Source of the DNA: Erigeron canadensis
Taxonomy: Eukaryota > Streptophyta > Magnoliopsida > Asterales > Asteraceae
Direction of reading: 5' to 3'
Assembly: GCF_010389155.1 (NCBI RefSeq)
Contig: NC_057768.1
Span: 13,514,501 to 13,578,500 of the forward strand
Length of the DNA: 64,000 bases
The notes beneath the pieces are model-generated. The model was not told where the DNA came from and did no database searches. It saw only the letters and a list, made by a program, of their open reading frames with translations. This document shows, one piece after another, positions 10,997 through 23,472 of this stretch. The stretch's first letter is position 1. Every line of letters starts with the position of its first letter. A program made the translations under genes and the position numbers.

Positions 10997-12989
10997 ATGA
11001 TAGTATATAATTAAATTAATGATACGTGATATTCATTCCAACTTCTTTCTTATAATTACTTAGCAATCATGGACATCTTTAAAAAGTATTATGGCACCAA
11101 ATTAGTAAGTGATGGAAAATAAAAGGTTAAGCTATAATAGTCATCTGGCCATATGTCTAACGGCCCAAATAGTAATTAAGTGATACCCCGTGAGCTTATT
11201 TCTCGGCCCATATGCTAATAGTAAGTATATATATATCATTGTTATATTAAAAGAAAAAGAACTTTAAAAAGAAAACCCTATACGTAACCTAAGAAGATTC
11301 GTGCAAGAGAAGAGGCGGCAAGGTGGTGGTTCGCGCTTGCGTTTTGTCGATCAAGCCATCTGGTTTATCATAACACCCTAAGGTAACGATCAATTCTTGC
11401 TGATTTCATGCACTCATTAGAATCGTGAATACATAGGTTTGAATATGTTTTCGCTGGACGATGCCATTAGCCTTGCAAGTCACAAAATAATTAAATATAA
11501 ATTGAAACCTTTACTTTCATATACAAATATACCTGCACGTGAATTCGAATGGATGGAGTTATAGTTTATGTTTTACAAGGATCTTAAAGAATGTAACAGT
11601 AACTTATATCATATTTATATTAAGATGATAATAGACTGAATTAGTAAAGGATGTCCCAGTTTAGCTATATAGTTGTATAAATTGTGTCTCATGTGAGGTC
11701 GCTAGTTTATTAACAGATTACACTTCTTCACCTGCGAACTCACTGCTCTGCTTGTAAATATTAATTGTTGTTTTGTTAATAAGTACCAGACTCGCCACTT
11801 TGCTTATCCGATAAAGTCACGAACTCGTTGCTGAATCATGTGCAGAAGAGCTTGATGACCGAGTTAAACATGTAGAATTTTAGCATGTAGAACTAACGAA
11901 CCGAGCGTGCACCAGTAGCAAACCAACTAGCGAGCTTAGAAACTAGTAGTCAATTTGACATGCTCGTTCAACTTAATTAGGAAGTAATTGAACTATGCAA
12001 AATATTAAATAGCTAACTCCAGGCAAATTAACTAGCAAATTACATAAAGATACATGTGGTAGTAATTTATCTAATACCTATTTAATATCATTTAATTTTG
12101 AATTAATATATAATTATTGCAAGAATTACAAGAAGTGGTACACTAAACATTAATATTTGTTAAAGATATATAAATATGAATTATGACACTAGAGCATTAA
12201 TAGATATTTGATATCAGTGCTTTTATTTACAAAATTGGTTAGGTGTTCGAAGAAGCAACGAGTTGAGTTGTGTTATTGTCCGAATGGAGGTAAGATAACT
12301 TACTTTTGATACCTGGGGACACAACCAAACTTAGTTTTTATAATTACTCTCCCTTTATGAAGTTAACTATCTCATGCTTATATTGGGTATGAGTTATATG
12401 CAGGAGGTTTATTGGGGCATTGTTTATGCATGCTTTAGTGGATACGAGTTAATGTTGTATTTTTATTTAATGGAATTTGTTGTTGAGTTGTCTTACTTGT
12501 TGAGTACCTGTACACATAGTACACTAGACATTATTAAGTTGTCATGTCACGTACACGTTAAGGGCCCTAATGTTGATGAGTAGAAATTAGTAGTAACCTT
12601 AATGGAGAATGTATTAAAGTAGCTAATGTGATAAGTAGAACTGAGTAGAAATATAACGTTGTAAAGTCTCGAGCATTAAGAAGATATTAAGGAGAAAGTG
12701 TTAAGCTTAACCCGCATTTTGGTCTATTTAGATCAAGTGTGTTTAAGGAGCTCATTCGGGGGCAACGTATACCGTCCCCGGTGAGGTGAAATTTCCGGAG
12801 CAGAGTAGCACCATTAGGAGTGATTGACCCTAAGGAGAATGCGGACTACTCATGGATTGGTTATGCCTTTCCATAACGACGCCGATGGACCCCCGAAAGG
12901 TTTACCCATCATGTCGGATGTGAGGTTCCCTGTGAGGTCTTATAACCGCCTACACACAAAACATTTACTGTTGATTTTAAATGGTATAA

Positions 12990-13080
12990 CCTAAGTAGTT
13001 AAGGAGTTAAATAATTAAGTAGTCAAGTAGTTAAGGAGCTAAAGAGTTAAGTAGTTATGTTGTTAAGGAGATAAAGTAGC
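12990..13080 (+). repeat. Short degenerate tandem repeat (AGTAGTTAAGGAG-like)
   Basis: About 90 bp of overlapping AAGTAGTTAAGGAG variants within the gypsy-like LTR block. No coding potential. Confidence 0.6.
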
Positions 13081-13611
13081 AATTGAGGATTGCTAAGCAC
13101 ATTGTAGGAGTTTATTATCCTATTTGAGTAGTACCTGTTGATATCTATGATTATACCTATATATATGTATGAGATGATTTTGTTGAAATGATTTTAATTG
13201 GCAATCTTTTTGTTGTACTAACCTGTTATCTTACTCAGCTTTAAAAGCTCACACTTGTTTTGTGGAAAATGTGTTGTGCCCTCAGGTTAGGCGCTAATGG
13301 AGCTAGTTGATTTGCGAGAGATGTGGTAGCTCTTGATGATAAATAAAGATGGCTTAGTTACCCATTTGCTAGTAGAATTAAGTAGATTTATTCATTATGA
13401 CCGGTTGACATTTCATATTATTGATTGTAGATTTCCTTTTATTATTGTGATGATACGATGCTAGTAACACCATTTAAAGTTGTTTAATAATTCTATTATG
13501 GATCATATCTGTTTTGAAAAGTCGTTTCCGCATTTTATTAACGGAGTTATATTTAAAGTTGAATTTTTTTTTTTTTTGGAAATTCACATTTTTATAAAGC
13601 AGGGTGTTACA

Positions 13612-13708
13612 GTTGTCCGATGATAATTTAGCCGATTTTTACACTAAGACCTTTGATCGACCACGTTTTGAGTTTCTAGTCCAGTTAACTGGAATGAGAA
13701 ACCCTTAG
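13612..13708 (+). pseudogene. RNase H of copia C, C-terminal end
   Basis: The reading LSDDNLADFYTK ... LVQLTGMRNP and a stop at 13706 is the normal end of a copia RNase H and continues the piece interrupted at 10087. Comparison with B+ (ITDDNLADIYTK ... LNGMKNAE) confirms the match. Confidence 0.85.
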
Positions 13709-13729
13709 TTTCTATCTCTCAAGAACCAT

Positions 13730-14030
13730 CTTATACTCGGAAAATGCAACACAAAAATAGAATAATGGTTTCAGGGGGGGTCGTTACTACAAGAAAAATG
13801 ACTATTCAATATGGCATTTAAGTTTACTCATTTGCTATGTTCGATCTCTTATGTAGTAATTGTTCCTTCTAGAACCTTCTTGATATGGAAAATCAGAAAA
13901 CGTAACACAAAAATATAATAATGGTTTAAGGGGGAGTCGTTACTGCTAGAGAAATGACTACCAAATATGGCATTTAAGTTTACTCATTTTCTATATCTCA
14001 TCAATTCAGTAGTAATTGCTTCTTCTAAAA
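13730..14030 (+). repeat. Two-copy tandem repeat, ~145 bp unit
   Basis: The units begin near 13738 and 13883 and share AACACAAAAATA, AATAATGGTTT, a G-rich tract, GTCGTTACT and ATGGCATTTAAGTTTACTCA. They lie in the 3' non-coding part of copia C; the G-rich tract may be another decayed purine tract. Confidence 0.7.
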
Positions 14031-14036
14031 CCTATT

Positions 14037-14345
14037 GCATGTATCTGACTAAGCATGTGTATTCTAAAGTTGATTAGAGTACCTTTACTCCTAAAGATTA
14101 TTGTGATTAACTTTTAAATTTCATGCTAAGTAGGGTATATTGCATATGCCGGACTAAGCATGACTATTCTAAGATTGATTAGAGCAATTTTGATCCTAAA
14201 ATTACTGTGATTGCTTTTCTAAGTCTTATGCTCCGTAAGGCATATCGCAAGGACAATATTAAGCATGACTATTACAAGATTGGTTAGAGTGATTTTGATC
14301 CAAAAGTCACTGTGATTTATTTTGTAACTTTGTGCTCCGTAAGGT
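14037..14345 (+). repeat. Three-copy tandem repeat, ~100-115 bp unit
   Basis: The units begin near 14037, 14150 and 14246 and share CTAAGCATG, ATTCTAA-GATTGATTAGAG and GATCC-AAAATTACTGTGATT. They diverge more than the preceding array. Non-coding. Confidence 0.65.
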
Positions 14346-15400
14346 TCTTGCTCATAATAAAAGGGTTCTATTGCACGAGAGACAATAATTAAGGTTTTTT
14401 GGGGTTCCAGAGGGACTTGACTGTGTTCTTGGTGAACACAAGAAAATGTGCATCATGAAGAGGAAGAATTGTAATGTAAAGGTATGAATTTAAGTGTGTT
14501 TGGTACACCTTAAATTAGGTCTTGTTTAAAAATTGCACGAAAAGTTAAGTTTTGATACTTAAGGTTTCGGTCAAAATAGGTCAAACGGAATCATTTAATT
14601 GATGTATTTGACAGATATTTTAATTTGCAATTTATCGTGAATAATTGAATTGAATATGCTTATTATATGAAATAACTTGATTAGTGCTTAGATTCTAATC
14701 TTAAGTGTTAAAATCTATTGTTTGTTATCAGTTAAATATGTTTAAGCATTTTCGGAATTCGATTATTTACTATTGAGGTGAATGCATTAATTGCATAGAT
14801 CTCATGAATTCGATGATGTGGTTGTAGTTTTATTTATCTTATTTAGATGTGTGTCAACTGACAGGATAAAATATCTCCAAAGTGTATGAAAATTGAGTCT
14901 ATCCAGTCCGGAATGGAGAAACCTCAAGGTTATAAAGGAAGTTGAGTACACTTACACATCAACAACTCAGCTAAATTCAAACGGAGACAAAAATAATGAC
15001 GGAAAGATTGTTGGAGGGTGCTCAATCTTGTATCATTCTTTTTTGTTATATTTGAATTTAGTTTACAGCATTGTGTGTGTCCAATGGTTGTTATTGTCAA
15101 ACAATTATAGAATCATATAAGATACTTTATTAACTAATGACATAATGGGTCTTAATGTAGTATATATTTTATTTGTATAATGGTTTGAGTAGTGACATTT
15201 ATCAAGAATTTCTTTATCGATAAAAATACGGATAATTAAAAAGTGGTTTGTATCTGTTTTATTGTGTTCTCTAAAGAATTCTTTGCGTTAATCATATCGG
15301 GTTTGTGAGTTTTAAAAGTGTTAATCAAGTTTGTTAAAGTTGGCTTTGTGTAACTCAAGGTTCCTTGAATCGAAAAATAGGTCAAGTTTAATATGCAAAG
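14346..15400. other. No gene seen
   Basis: AT-rich sequence without recognisable coding or repeat structure. The 75-codon frame at 14893-15120 matches nothing I know and has a tail of simple hydrophobic codons typical of chance frames. Confidence 0.5.
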
Positions 15401-15414
15401 TGTACCAAGTGGAC

Positions 15415-16245
15415 TAATATGCGTGTTTTGAGCAAAATGGGCTACAAAATGCATATTGTAAGTCAAGTGGGATTAACTTTGCGTGTTTTACAATTGGTTG
15501 ATTTGCGTGTTGTGCTAAATGGGCTTACATTTGCGCGTTTCATGCTTTGGGCCTATTTGCGTGTTCTGCCAAGTGGGCCGAATATGCGTGTTCTAGTGTC
15601 AATAGGGTTTGCGTGTTGTTTTGGGTATAAATAGAAAAAGAATACGCATTTAATGATAATTTTAAATCATTTGCGTGTTTCTTAGAAAAGCCCTTTCCAT
15701 TTGCACGTTCCCTGACTTAGCACTGTTCACAATCTCGATTCATATAGCTTAATATATACGTGTTTTTGACACAAGAAACACTATCTATAACACTTTCTGA
15801 ACAAAGGTATATGATTAACAACGTTTCTAAGTCCATATTTGATGTTTAAAATGGCCAAATATTAAGGGTTTTAATTTCGGGTATAAAATCATTAAATGGG
15901 TCTATAAACACGAAATGGATAAGGAAATGGAACGTAAAAACATATAAATCGGGCATATAGGAATCTATTAGTACCAATTTCATGAGTTTTGAAGTTCAAA
16001 ATTACTGGATGAAATTTGTGGGTTGAAGTTTCTGGTTTTGCGTGTTCTTGGTGAATATGCGTGTTCTTGATGAACATTACGTGTTCTCATAGACAGATCC
16101 TTCCCAATTAAATTTTCCAGTTTTTGCATGTTTGTGATGACGTCATCACAAGAAACACGCATTTGACTTGTCAATGCCCTTTGCGAGTTCTTATTGCCAA
16201 GCACACCCATTTCCGCGTTTGTCACCATTTGCGTGTTTTCATGAC
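15415..16245 (+). repeat. Zone of dispersed TTTGCGTGTT motif, probable LTR promoter region
   Basis: GCGTGTT occurs about a dozen times in 0.8 kb (for example near 15421, 15482, 15506, 15560, 15586, 15611, 15672, 16036, 16051 and 16229), usually after ATTT or ATAT. Near variants (GCGCGTT, GCACGTT, ACGTGTT) and inverted copies (AACACGCATTT) fill the rest. Spacing is irregular, so it is not a simple tandem array. A TATA box lies within the zone. I could not define element ends. Confidence 0.65.
15626..15634 (+). promoter_or_regulatory. TATA box within the GCGTGTT zone
   Basis: TATAAATAG is an excellent plant TATA box, preceded by ~200 bp dense in GCGTGTT. It is probably the promoter of an unrecognised LTR. 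No open frame follows closely. Confidence 0.45.
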
Positions 16246-16624
16246 TTATAAAATTTTATGATAATAAATTTTTTATTAAGTAAAATATGAAACACCACTC
16301 GCATTGATTTGTCAAACCCAACACATATGTGTGTAGTGTCACCATATGTGTGTGCATAAGGAAATTGTCGATTCTAAGACTTATAAAAAATTTCAAAACC
16401 GGAAAATTTTTAATTGGTCAAATTAGAAAGGACATTTGCCTTATGTTGTCGTTTATTAAAACTTAATCATGTTTTAAAAGATTTTGAGAAAAATGGTCTC
16501 ATTTCTTGTGAAAACCATAAAAGTTATAATTTCGACGTGTTTTTTGATAAACTATATAATATTTTAGAAAAATATGTAAACAAATGGTTTCTATTTCACG
16601 GAGAATAAAATAGTTCTATCATTC

Positions 16625-17036
16625 AACTTATATGTCATTGCTTAAAGTTAATAACACTTTCGGAGCCGATGAAACTAAGAGTTTCAAGGGATTAGAAAGT
16701 GATTAAGGACTTTTAACATTGATTTTGTTCGTAAAAGATTAAAGTTGATAACCTTTTCAGAGCCGATGAAACTAAAGAGTTTTAGGGGCTTATAAATTGG
16801 TTAAGAACTTTAAAATTTGACAGTGGTTGTCAATAATTAAAATTGATAACATTTTGGGAGCCGATAAAACTATAAGTATCAGGGAATTAGAAAATGATTA
16901 AGAATTTTAATTTTGACATTGATTGTCGATAGTTAAGGTTAATAACATTCTCAGAGCCTATAGAACTAAGAGTTCTAGGGGTTTAGAAAATGTTTTAGAA
17001 CCTTAAAGATTGACATTATAGGTCGATATGTAACAC
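16625..17036 (+). repeat. Four-copy tandem repeat, ~97 bp unit
   Basis: The units begin near 16645, 16743, 16841 and 16937. Each has GTTAATAACATT, CGGAGCCGATGAAACTAA, a GGGGTTTAGAAA-type stretch and TTTTGACATTGATTGTCGAT. The array stops two bases before the G1 LTR boundary at 17039. The open frame just upstream (16414-16608) is not recognisable. Confidence 0.75.
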
Positions 17037-17038
17037 CC

Positions 17039-20030
17039 GTCATTTTAAAATCTGGATTTTCAAAAGCTTTTGCCTAACAACGCTTAGAAATGTGGAAAAC
17101 TGAATCCTTAAAACATAACTAACCTTTAATGGATATTTCATTCATAAAAGTGGTGTTACAACATTCATATCATTAAAATAGTATAAGATAATCCAGATTT
17201 GGCACCAACATAAATACCAACATAATCAATACATAAGTCATATTAAAAGTAGCCAATCATCATAAGGCTAACATAAATAACTAAGCGGGAAAACTAAATG
17301 TCTTCTTTATAGCAACTACCCGCCTCACCAAGTTAAGTGTTTCACTAGCTCAACCTGCTTAACCTGCGGGAACAACGCTTTTCAAAAGAGCAAGTGTTAG
17401 CTTTTAAAGTTAAGTAAGATAACACGAGTTCATGAAAACATTGCCAATTCATTATATATTAACAAAAACATTTCATATTGTTAATATCACATATTCGTCA
17501 TAGCACATTAAGATCACCACATTATTATGGTATCCATCACATTATACATTAGCAAGATTATATCATCAACATTAAAGCAACATACATAAGTTAACACATT
17601 AGGAATTCATCGTAGTCCTAAATGTGCCTATCATCATAAAGCTTTACTTTTCATCTTTCTTATTTTCTTTATTTCTTTACTTTTCTTTTGCCTAGACGTA
17701 GGCTATGTGACATAAGCCACACATACTTAGGGATGTGGGGTTGTGTGTAGGCGGCCATAAGACTTTACATGGGGTCTTACAACCGACTTGATGGTTAGAC
17801 CTTACGGTGGTCCATCGTCGTCGTTAAGGAAAGACAATGTCTATCTAACTGAGTATACCGTTTGCACTTTGCGCGTGTAGTGGTTAGTTACTCCACCCGG
17901 ATACACTCAAACATAATCATGCCACGGGGAGGTATCTAGATTCCCACACCACGTGTCCACGTACACACTAGCTCCGAAGAACTAGCATGGGTTAAGCTTA
18001 ACACAACTTTACTTATGCTCGAGACTTCTTTATTATATTAGCTTGGGCTACACTTTCACCTAAACCAATCACATATATCTTTCTTTACTTTATATTTGCT
18101 TAGGCTACACTTTCACCTAGACTAATCACATACATCTTTCTGTACTTTAGGGCCCTTAATTGTGCACGTGTCATGGAAAACCTATAGAAGTCTAGTGACT
18201 AGGTGTTTAAACCATGCAACTAATCATATGACATACATACATCATCATATCGTCATCACATATTAGCATCGCATCGTCATATCATTTTATATTCATATCA
18301 ACGTATCATTCAAAACATCATATCGTTATTTTATAAAATCATCATATCGTGATATCATATAACATAATATCGTCATGTCATATTAGCATCATATCTTCTT
18401 AACTTGATAGCAACATATCGTCATATCATTTCATTATCAAAACATCATAGCATTCCGTCATCATATCGTCAATTGCTTTATAGCATCATATCTTTATATT
18501 AACATAACATCTTATCGTATTAACATCATGTCATCTTAAATTTGCATCATAAACATTTTATCTTATCACATACTTTATTCCATCATATCATCATAACATA
18601 ACATATACATATTTCATTTCATCATAGCATGCTTAAGCTTACCGTTCATTATCAATGGTAATCATAATATACCCCATAGTAACATCCCATTCATTCCCGA
18701 ATACATACAAGCATATAAACATTCATTTGGGGAAGTTAACTTATGAAAACTATGTTTTGTTGTCCCTTGTGTGGTAAAAAATGTTATCTTACCTCAATGG
18801 AGTACTCAACAATCACAAATGTGTTTACCGTGCTTGACAAGTGTTCCCACAACCTATGATACAAGAAGGATGGAAATATAAGTCAACTAGATACTTAAAG
18901 GCGCTTAGAACCCTTCTCCTGGTTGGTATCGCCGAGCCCATGGGTGGTCTCGTTGATATCAATTTCCAGACTCACACCCCTCACTTGCAGGAGACGTTTC
19001 GACCTCAAGGCGACCAAATGAGTTCTTATGAAATGTAGGGCATGCAAAGACATTTCTAGAAATATAAAGTTTGACTCTTGAAGATCTCTAATGAATGATG
19101 TATGACGTTTACAAGATCGGTCGGCAGAAATCGTCCGAAATTTGACCACTTTTGGAAATCGACATTTTTCGGCTATTTATGGGGCAAAATCACCAGAAAC
19201 ATTGTTCATATCGATTCAAGAGAACACATAGACCTTTTCAAAGGTATAAGATTCATCTCCTAACTTGCTTAAGTGAAACAGATATGATTTTTTCAATATT
19301 ACTAAATTTTCATATCTAGTAAACCCTTAGTTTTGTAATCAATTTCGACCATCACACATCTACCATGAACTCTACAGTTCCTATACACTCTAATACATCT
19401 TAACGACATTATTCATCATTAAAGTTTGCATCTTGGTACAATATATCATCTCTATTAACGATTTAACTCATGAAAACGTCGTTTTTAACCGAAAACATCA
19501 ACTTTTATCCATCCCAACCCTCACGGTCGAATTTACAGAGATAAAACCTACTTTAAAACTTAATCAACATTATATTACTGACATTTTACCTGTAGGGATG
19601 ATTAATGGATCGACAAGCTAGCAAAATCCCTTCTGAAATCACCCGAAATCAACTAGATCTTGAAGTTTAACCTAGGTTTCGTGTGAAATACTTTTCTAGG
19701 CCCTTTGATCTAATTTTTATGTCCTATGGTCGACCTCCATACCCTTTACATACTAAAATAACTTTTAAAATTTTACATCTAGGCCCTCGCACTTCGTGAC
19801 AACTCGTTTCGGCCGTAAACGACTCTTTTAAAGCCTATGGGAACAATTATCGACCATTTTATCTTATCGGGAGCATTAATTGAGTTCATTAATCATTATC
19901 AACTTTAATTTCATTACTTTAAATAGTTTTAACAGATATCTCACGTAAATCATTTAATTCACGTAAGCACATATAAAACACATAGTAACTAACGGTCGTT
20001 AACGGTATGTTAACGGTCAACGTAAAAAAG
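17039..20030 (-). repeat. Gypsy G1 LTR, main part (minus strand)
   Basis: On the plus strand the block opens TGTAACACCC. Together with 58966-58980 it forms one ~3.0-kb LTR read on the minus strand from TGTAACATCC (58980) to GGGTGTTACA (17039). The minus orientation is shown by a reverse-complement polypurine tract directly right of 58980. TGTAACA...TGTTACA ends and multi-kb LTRs are known in Tekay-type chromoviruses. A TATTTATGG (minus CCATAAATA) at 19175-19183 may be its TATA box. Copia A2 is inserted 15 bp from its start. The small open frames here (18841, 18895, 19433) are not convincing genes. Confidence 0.75.
18225..18620. repeat. Low-complexity CATCATATCGTCATATC tract
   Basis: About 400 bp dominated by CATCATATCG, TCATATCA and ATAACATC variants inside the G1 LTR. 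It is a degenerate simple repeat with no coding potential. Confidence 0.8.
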
Positions 20031-21006
20031 TGTTAGGTCCAGTTTAAGCTAAACTGGAGCTCTCCAGCGACATCTGGAGAGCATGCAGAATTGTCCGAAA
20101 TATTAGAAGTCCAGTTGCATTGTACAGGTTTAGCAACTGATGACTTCCTCCAGTTGAGATCTGAAGACTAGAATCTGAAGACCTTCCAGTTGAAGTCAAA
20201 GACAACAAATGGAAGACAGAGATTGACAATGACAGCGAAGCCCAGTTGACAATCTACCAGATCAATCAACTGGAGAATCCTCCAGTGTAAATGCTCTTAC
20301 AAAGCTTTACACTGATTACGAGGAGGAGCTTTTTTACTCTACATCCTTTTAACCGGACAATGATATTGTTCCTGGATAAAGATGCAAAGGTGTAGAGTGG
20401 TTGAATAAAGTAACCTTTTGTCTTACTTTATTTAGCACACACAAAGGATTATTTAAACAATACTTTTGTGTGCTGTCAACCATATTTGTACGTCGAAGTT
20501 AAGATCCCCATGCACAATCTTCGACTATAAATAGAGGTCTTTGCACGAGCATTTTGAACAACTTTGCAAATACATATATTTTGCAATATTGGTGAACTTG
20601 TGCAATATTCTCTCAATCGTAAAAAGGAACATTTTACAACTTTAAGTGTTTCGATTGTTAAGGAGAATTTCCGAGTTTAGATCAATTGTAATTCATGGGT
20701 TGTTAGGATATTTACATTCATGTATTATCTTGGTTCCGCAACAACCTTGTATTTTATTTAAACAATCAATAAATAAAATACACTTGAAAATTACATATTG
20801 TCTCACCAATTTATATACTTGACATTTATATTATTGCATTGTATTAATTTACGTGTTCTGTCACCTTAATACATTTACTCCAGTTAACTTGGTACACAAT
20901 TAATCTAAACTGGTCATATCCAGATTGATTGATTGTGTTGCAAAGTTCACTCACCATTGACATAGAGATGTCTTCAGCACCCATCTAGTAATAGTTGGGA
21001 CATACA
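20031..21006 (+). repeat. 5' LTR of A2
   Basis: TGTTAGGTCC ... GGGACATACA. A TATAAATAGAGG at 20526-20537 is the likely promoter. The end is set by the primer site at 21009 and by the matching end of the 3' LTR at 58960. Confidence 0.95.
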
Positions 21007-21008
21007 AG

Positions 21009-21020
21009 TGGTATCAGAGC
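21009..21020 (+). other. Primer-binding site of A2
   Basis: TGGTATCAGAGC, complementary to initiator methionine tRNA, two bases after the LTR. Gag starts 45 bp downstream. Confidence 0.92.
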
Positions 21021-21064
21021 AGGCAGGTTGAATTGTTTCAATTCTATAACCTAGGTCTGCTTCG

Positions 21065-23472
21065 ATGGCTGCTGAAGGTGAGAATGGTTCTGGTCCAAAT
21101 GAATCTAATCCTAATATTGCTACTCCTTTAAATACTAACCCTCCTCCTCCTCCTCCTACTCCTGGAGCTAACCACGTTCATGTACATTACTCCAACTCTC
21201 CTGTTCCCAAATTCGATGGAAATGGTGAGACTTTTGGTACATGGAAGGCTAGAATGCTCTTGCATTTTGGTGGGATAGAGAGGTATATGTTGAAAATCCT
21301 TAAGGATGGACCATATATACCCATGTCCAGTGGTGTTAGCCCTCTTCTCGACCCTACTGGGAGAAGAGGCACCAGGGAAAAATCTGAGGAACATTGGTCA
21401 GATGAGGATCGCAGATTGGTTGATCTTGATACCAAACTGAAAAACATGATCCTTTCTGCTATACCTGAGGAACTGATTCCTACCCTTGTGTTATTTCCTA
21501 GTGCAAAATCTATGTGGGATGAATTAGTTCTCCAGTTTGAAGGAGGAAATGACACCATTGTCACTAGAAAGGTTGCATTTAACAAGAAGTATGAATCCTT
21601 CTTTGCTCTTCCCAATGAAAGTTTAACTGGTACTTATACCAGATTTACTGGCCTAACTAATCAACTTAGAGGCTTGGGAGTGGAGAAGGATAAGGATATT
21701 CTTCTTGAAAAATTCTGTGATGTTTTGCCATCCAAATGGGTACACATGGTTCTTGTCTTAAGACAAGGAAAGACCTTGCATAGCCATACTCTTGCTTCCC
21801 TTTATGGACCCTTCAGATTCACTGAAGATAACGATGCTGCAAGATTATTGGCTGAGCAAGATACTCTAAACCATGCTCAGAGTTCCAAGGCTGCCAACTT
21901 TTCTGGGCAACCTTGTGCTGCTTTAATGTCTACTGAGAATGTCCAGTCACATTCTATGAAGGAAATGTTAAACCACTTACTGAACTCTGGCCTAACCACA
22001 AATCTCAGTGATGGTTGTGAGGAAACTGACGATGATGATCTGGTAGCCATGATTGCTAAAACCTTCAATAGGTTTAAGCATAAATCTAATCGATTTAATG
22101 GGTCCAATATTACTTCCAGTTCAATTTCTATGGATAAGGCTAATCTTACCTGCTACAAATGTGGTAAGAAAGGCCATTTCATGAAGGAATGCAGATCTAG
22201 TCAGATGAACAACCAAACTGGTACCATTGTCCCAAACTTTGTTAAAACTGATGAATATAAGGCCAAATATAAGAAACTTAAGGCCTAGATTGCTCTCATG
22301 TCACTTGAACAAGAAAAGGAGAAAGAAAAGAACAAGTGCATGATGGCTCAAACTGAAGGAAAATGGGAACTCTCTGATGATTCATCTGATGATGAAGAAG
22401 AGATTAGAGATGTGTGTTTCATGGCATTGGAGAATCAACAACCAGTGGTGAAAGATGATGTTGTGTCAGGAAGATGGGTTGACATCATTTTAGAAAAGGT
22501 AAGGGATTATGATGTCGAGATAGATTCAGAATTGAAACTGGATATTGCTGAATCATTGAATGATGAGTTGTTATTTGTTGAAACCATGAGAATTGACTGT
22601 GAAAGATACTTAGAAACAGTTTTGGTTGAATTTAACAACATGAAAGGTCAAATAAATGATTTGCAAAGTGTCCAGTTGGCTCTTAAAGAGTCAGATTTGA
22701 AAAATGAGGCATTGGAAAGAGATAACCAAAAACTAAAATTTGATCTTGAAAAGGAACACATGGTTATCAATTCTTGGGTACAAGCATCTGGTAAAAATTA
22801 TGACGCTTTTTCTAAAACCATTGATGCTTAAAAAACTGCCTGGAAATCTGGTGATCTTCAGATGGCAGCTGTTTTACCCACAATTCACCAATTGCCAGAA
22901 TCTGTTAGAGTTGAAACTCCTTATGATTCCTCTGACACTGTCAAATCTGAATCCACTAAGACCAACCCTGTTGAGGTCAAAACTGGAGCCAAGAAGGCTA
23001 AAGCTCCAGTTAAAAAGGAATCTGGTGACAATCCTTTACCTCACAAGTCACATGAGTCCTCAACTCAAAAGACTAAAACCCCCGCTGAGCCCAAGTCCAC
23101 AGGCCAGCAGCCTGATGAAAAAAACATTTTGTTAAAAATGGAGAGTCAACTCCAAAGTTTGTCAAGGCAGGTACAAAGTTTTACTGCCAGAATTAAAAAT
23201 TTGGAAGGAGCTGCATCTTCTTCAGTTGAGAAACAAAATGTCAAAACTCCTCCTCAAAAAAAAAAAAGATAAAACAATTTGCTCAGAAAGGAGCACACAT
23301 TGAAAAGAAAAAGGAGGTTAATGTTCCACTAAAACCAATTGTTTTTACTCCAAAAGCTGGAGAGAACCCTCCAGTTTCTTCATCCAGTTCTACACCAAGT
23401 CAAGCTCCTGGGACTTCTCAGTAGAAGTCCAGTGGACCCATCAAGAAAAGATGGGTTCACAAAAATAACTAA
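21065..23472 (+). pseudogene. Gag of copia A2, broken
   Basis: The ATG at 21065 opens a ~800-codon Gag, the structural protein of the virus-like particle. In order: a proline-rich N-terminus, FGTWKARMLLHFGGIERYM (around residue 60), a UBN2-like capsid region, a canonical zinc knuckle CYKCGKKGHFMKEC (residues ~363-376), a charged coiled-coil region and a lysine/proline-rich tail ending KKRWVHKNN before TAA at 23470. Stops interrupt it at 22286 (CAG to TAG compared with A1), 22829 (CAA to TAA) and 23422, and a run of A at 23259-23270 shifts the frame. Otherwise it is very close to A1. Confidence 0.9.

Larger units (their letters stand above)
10088..13611 (+). mobile_element. Inserted block containing a gypsy-like LTR (plus)
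   Basis: This block splits the RNase H of copia C. Its right end reads GGGTGTTACA (13602-13611), and parts of it (around 12289, 12536-12570 and 12720-12960) match the reverse complement of the G1 LTR region 17700-18850. That makes at least the right part an LTR of a related gypsy family in the opposite orientation. No gag or pol is present, so a solo LTR is likely. The left end is unclear: at 10091-10154 a ~37-bp unit with TATGTGGCATGCTAAC occurs twice. I could not find a matching target duplication. No gene is seen; the 69-codon frame at 12374 is not recognisable. Confidence 0.5.

Noticed and set aside
10088..10997. Complete Helitron filling the left part of the inserted block
   Set aside because: Only a 3'-like hairpin plus CTAG is convincing; no 5' end, no Rep/helicase coding, and the sequence after CTAG does not return to the RNase H frame.
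12720..12960. GC-richer segment suspected as an RNA gene
   Set aside because: It matches the G1 LTR segment 17700-17990 in reverse complement, so it is LTR sequence; no tRNA or rRNA features seen.
16414..16608. 64-codon open frame beside the 97-bp array
   Set aside because: No family resemblance, AT-rich composition, and length expected by chance.
18225..18620. CATCATATCG-rich tract as a possible CRISPR-like or satellite array
   Set aside because: Repeats are degenerate and without spacers; it is low-complexity DNA in a plant gypsy LTR.
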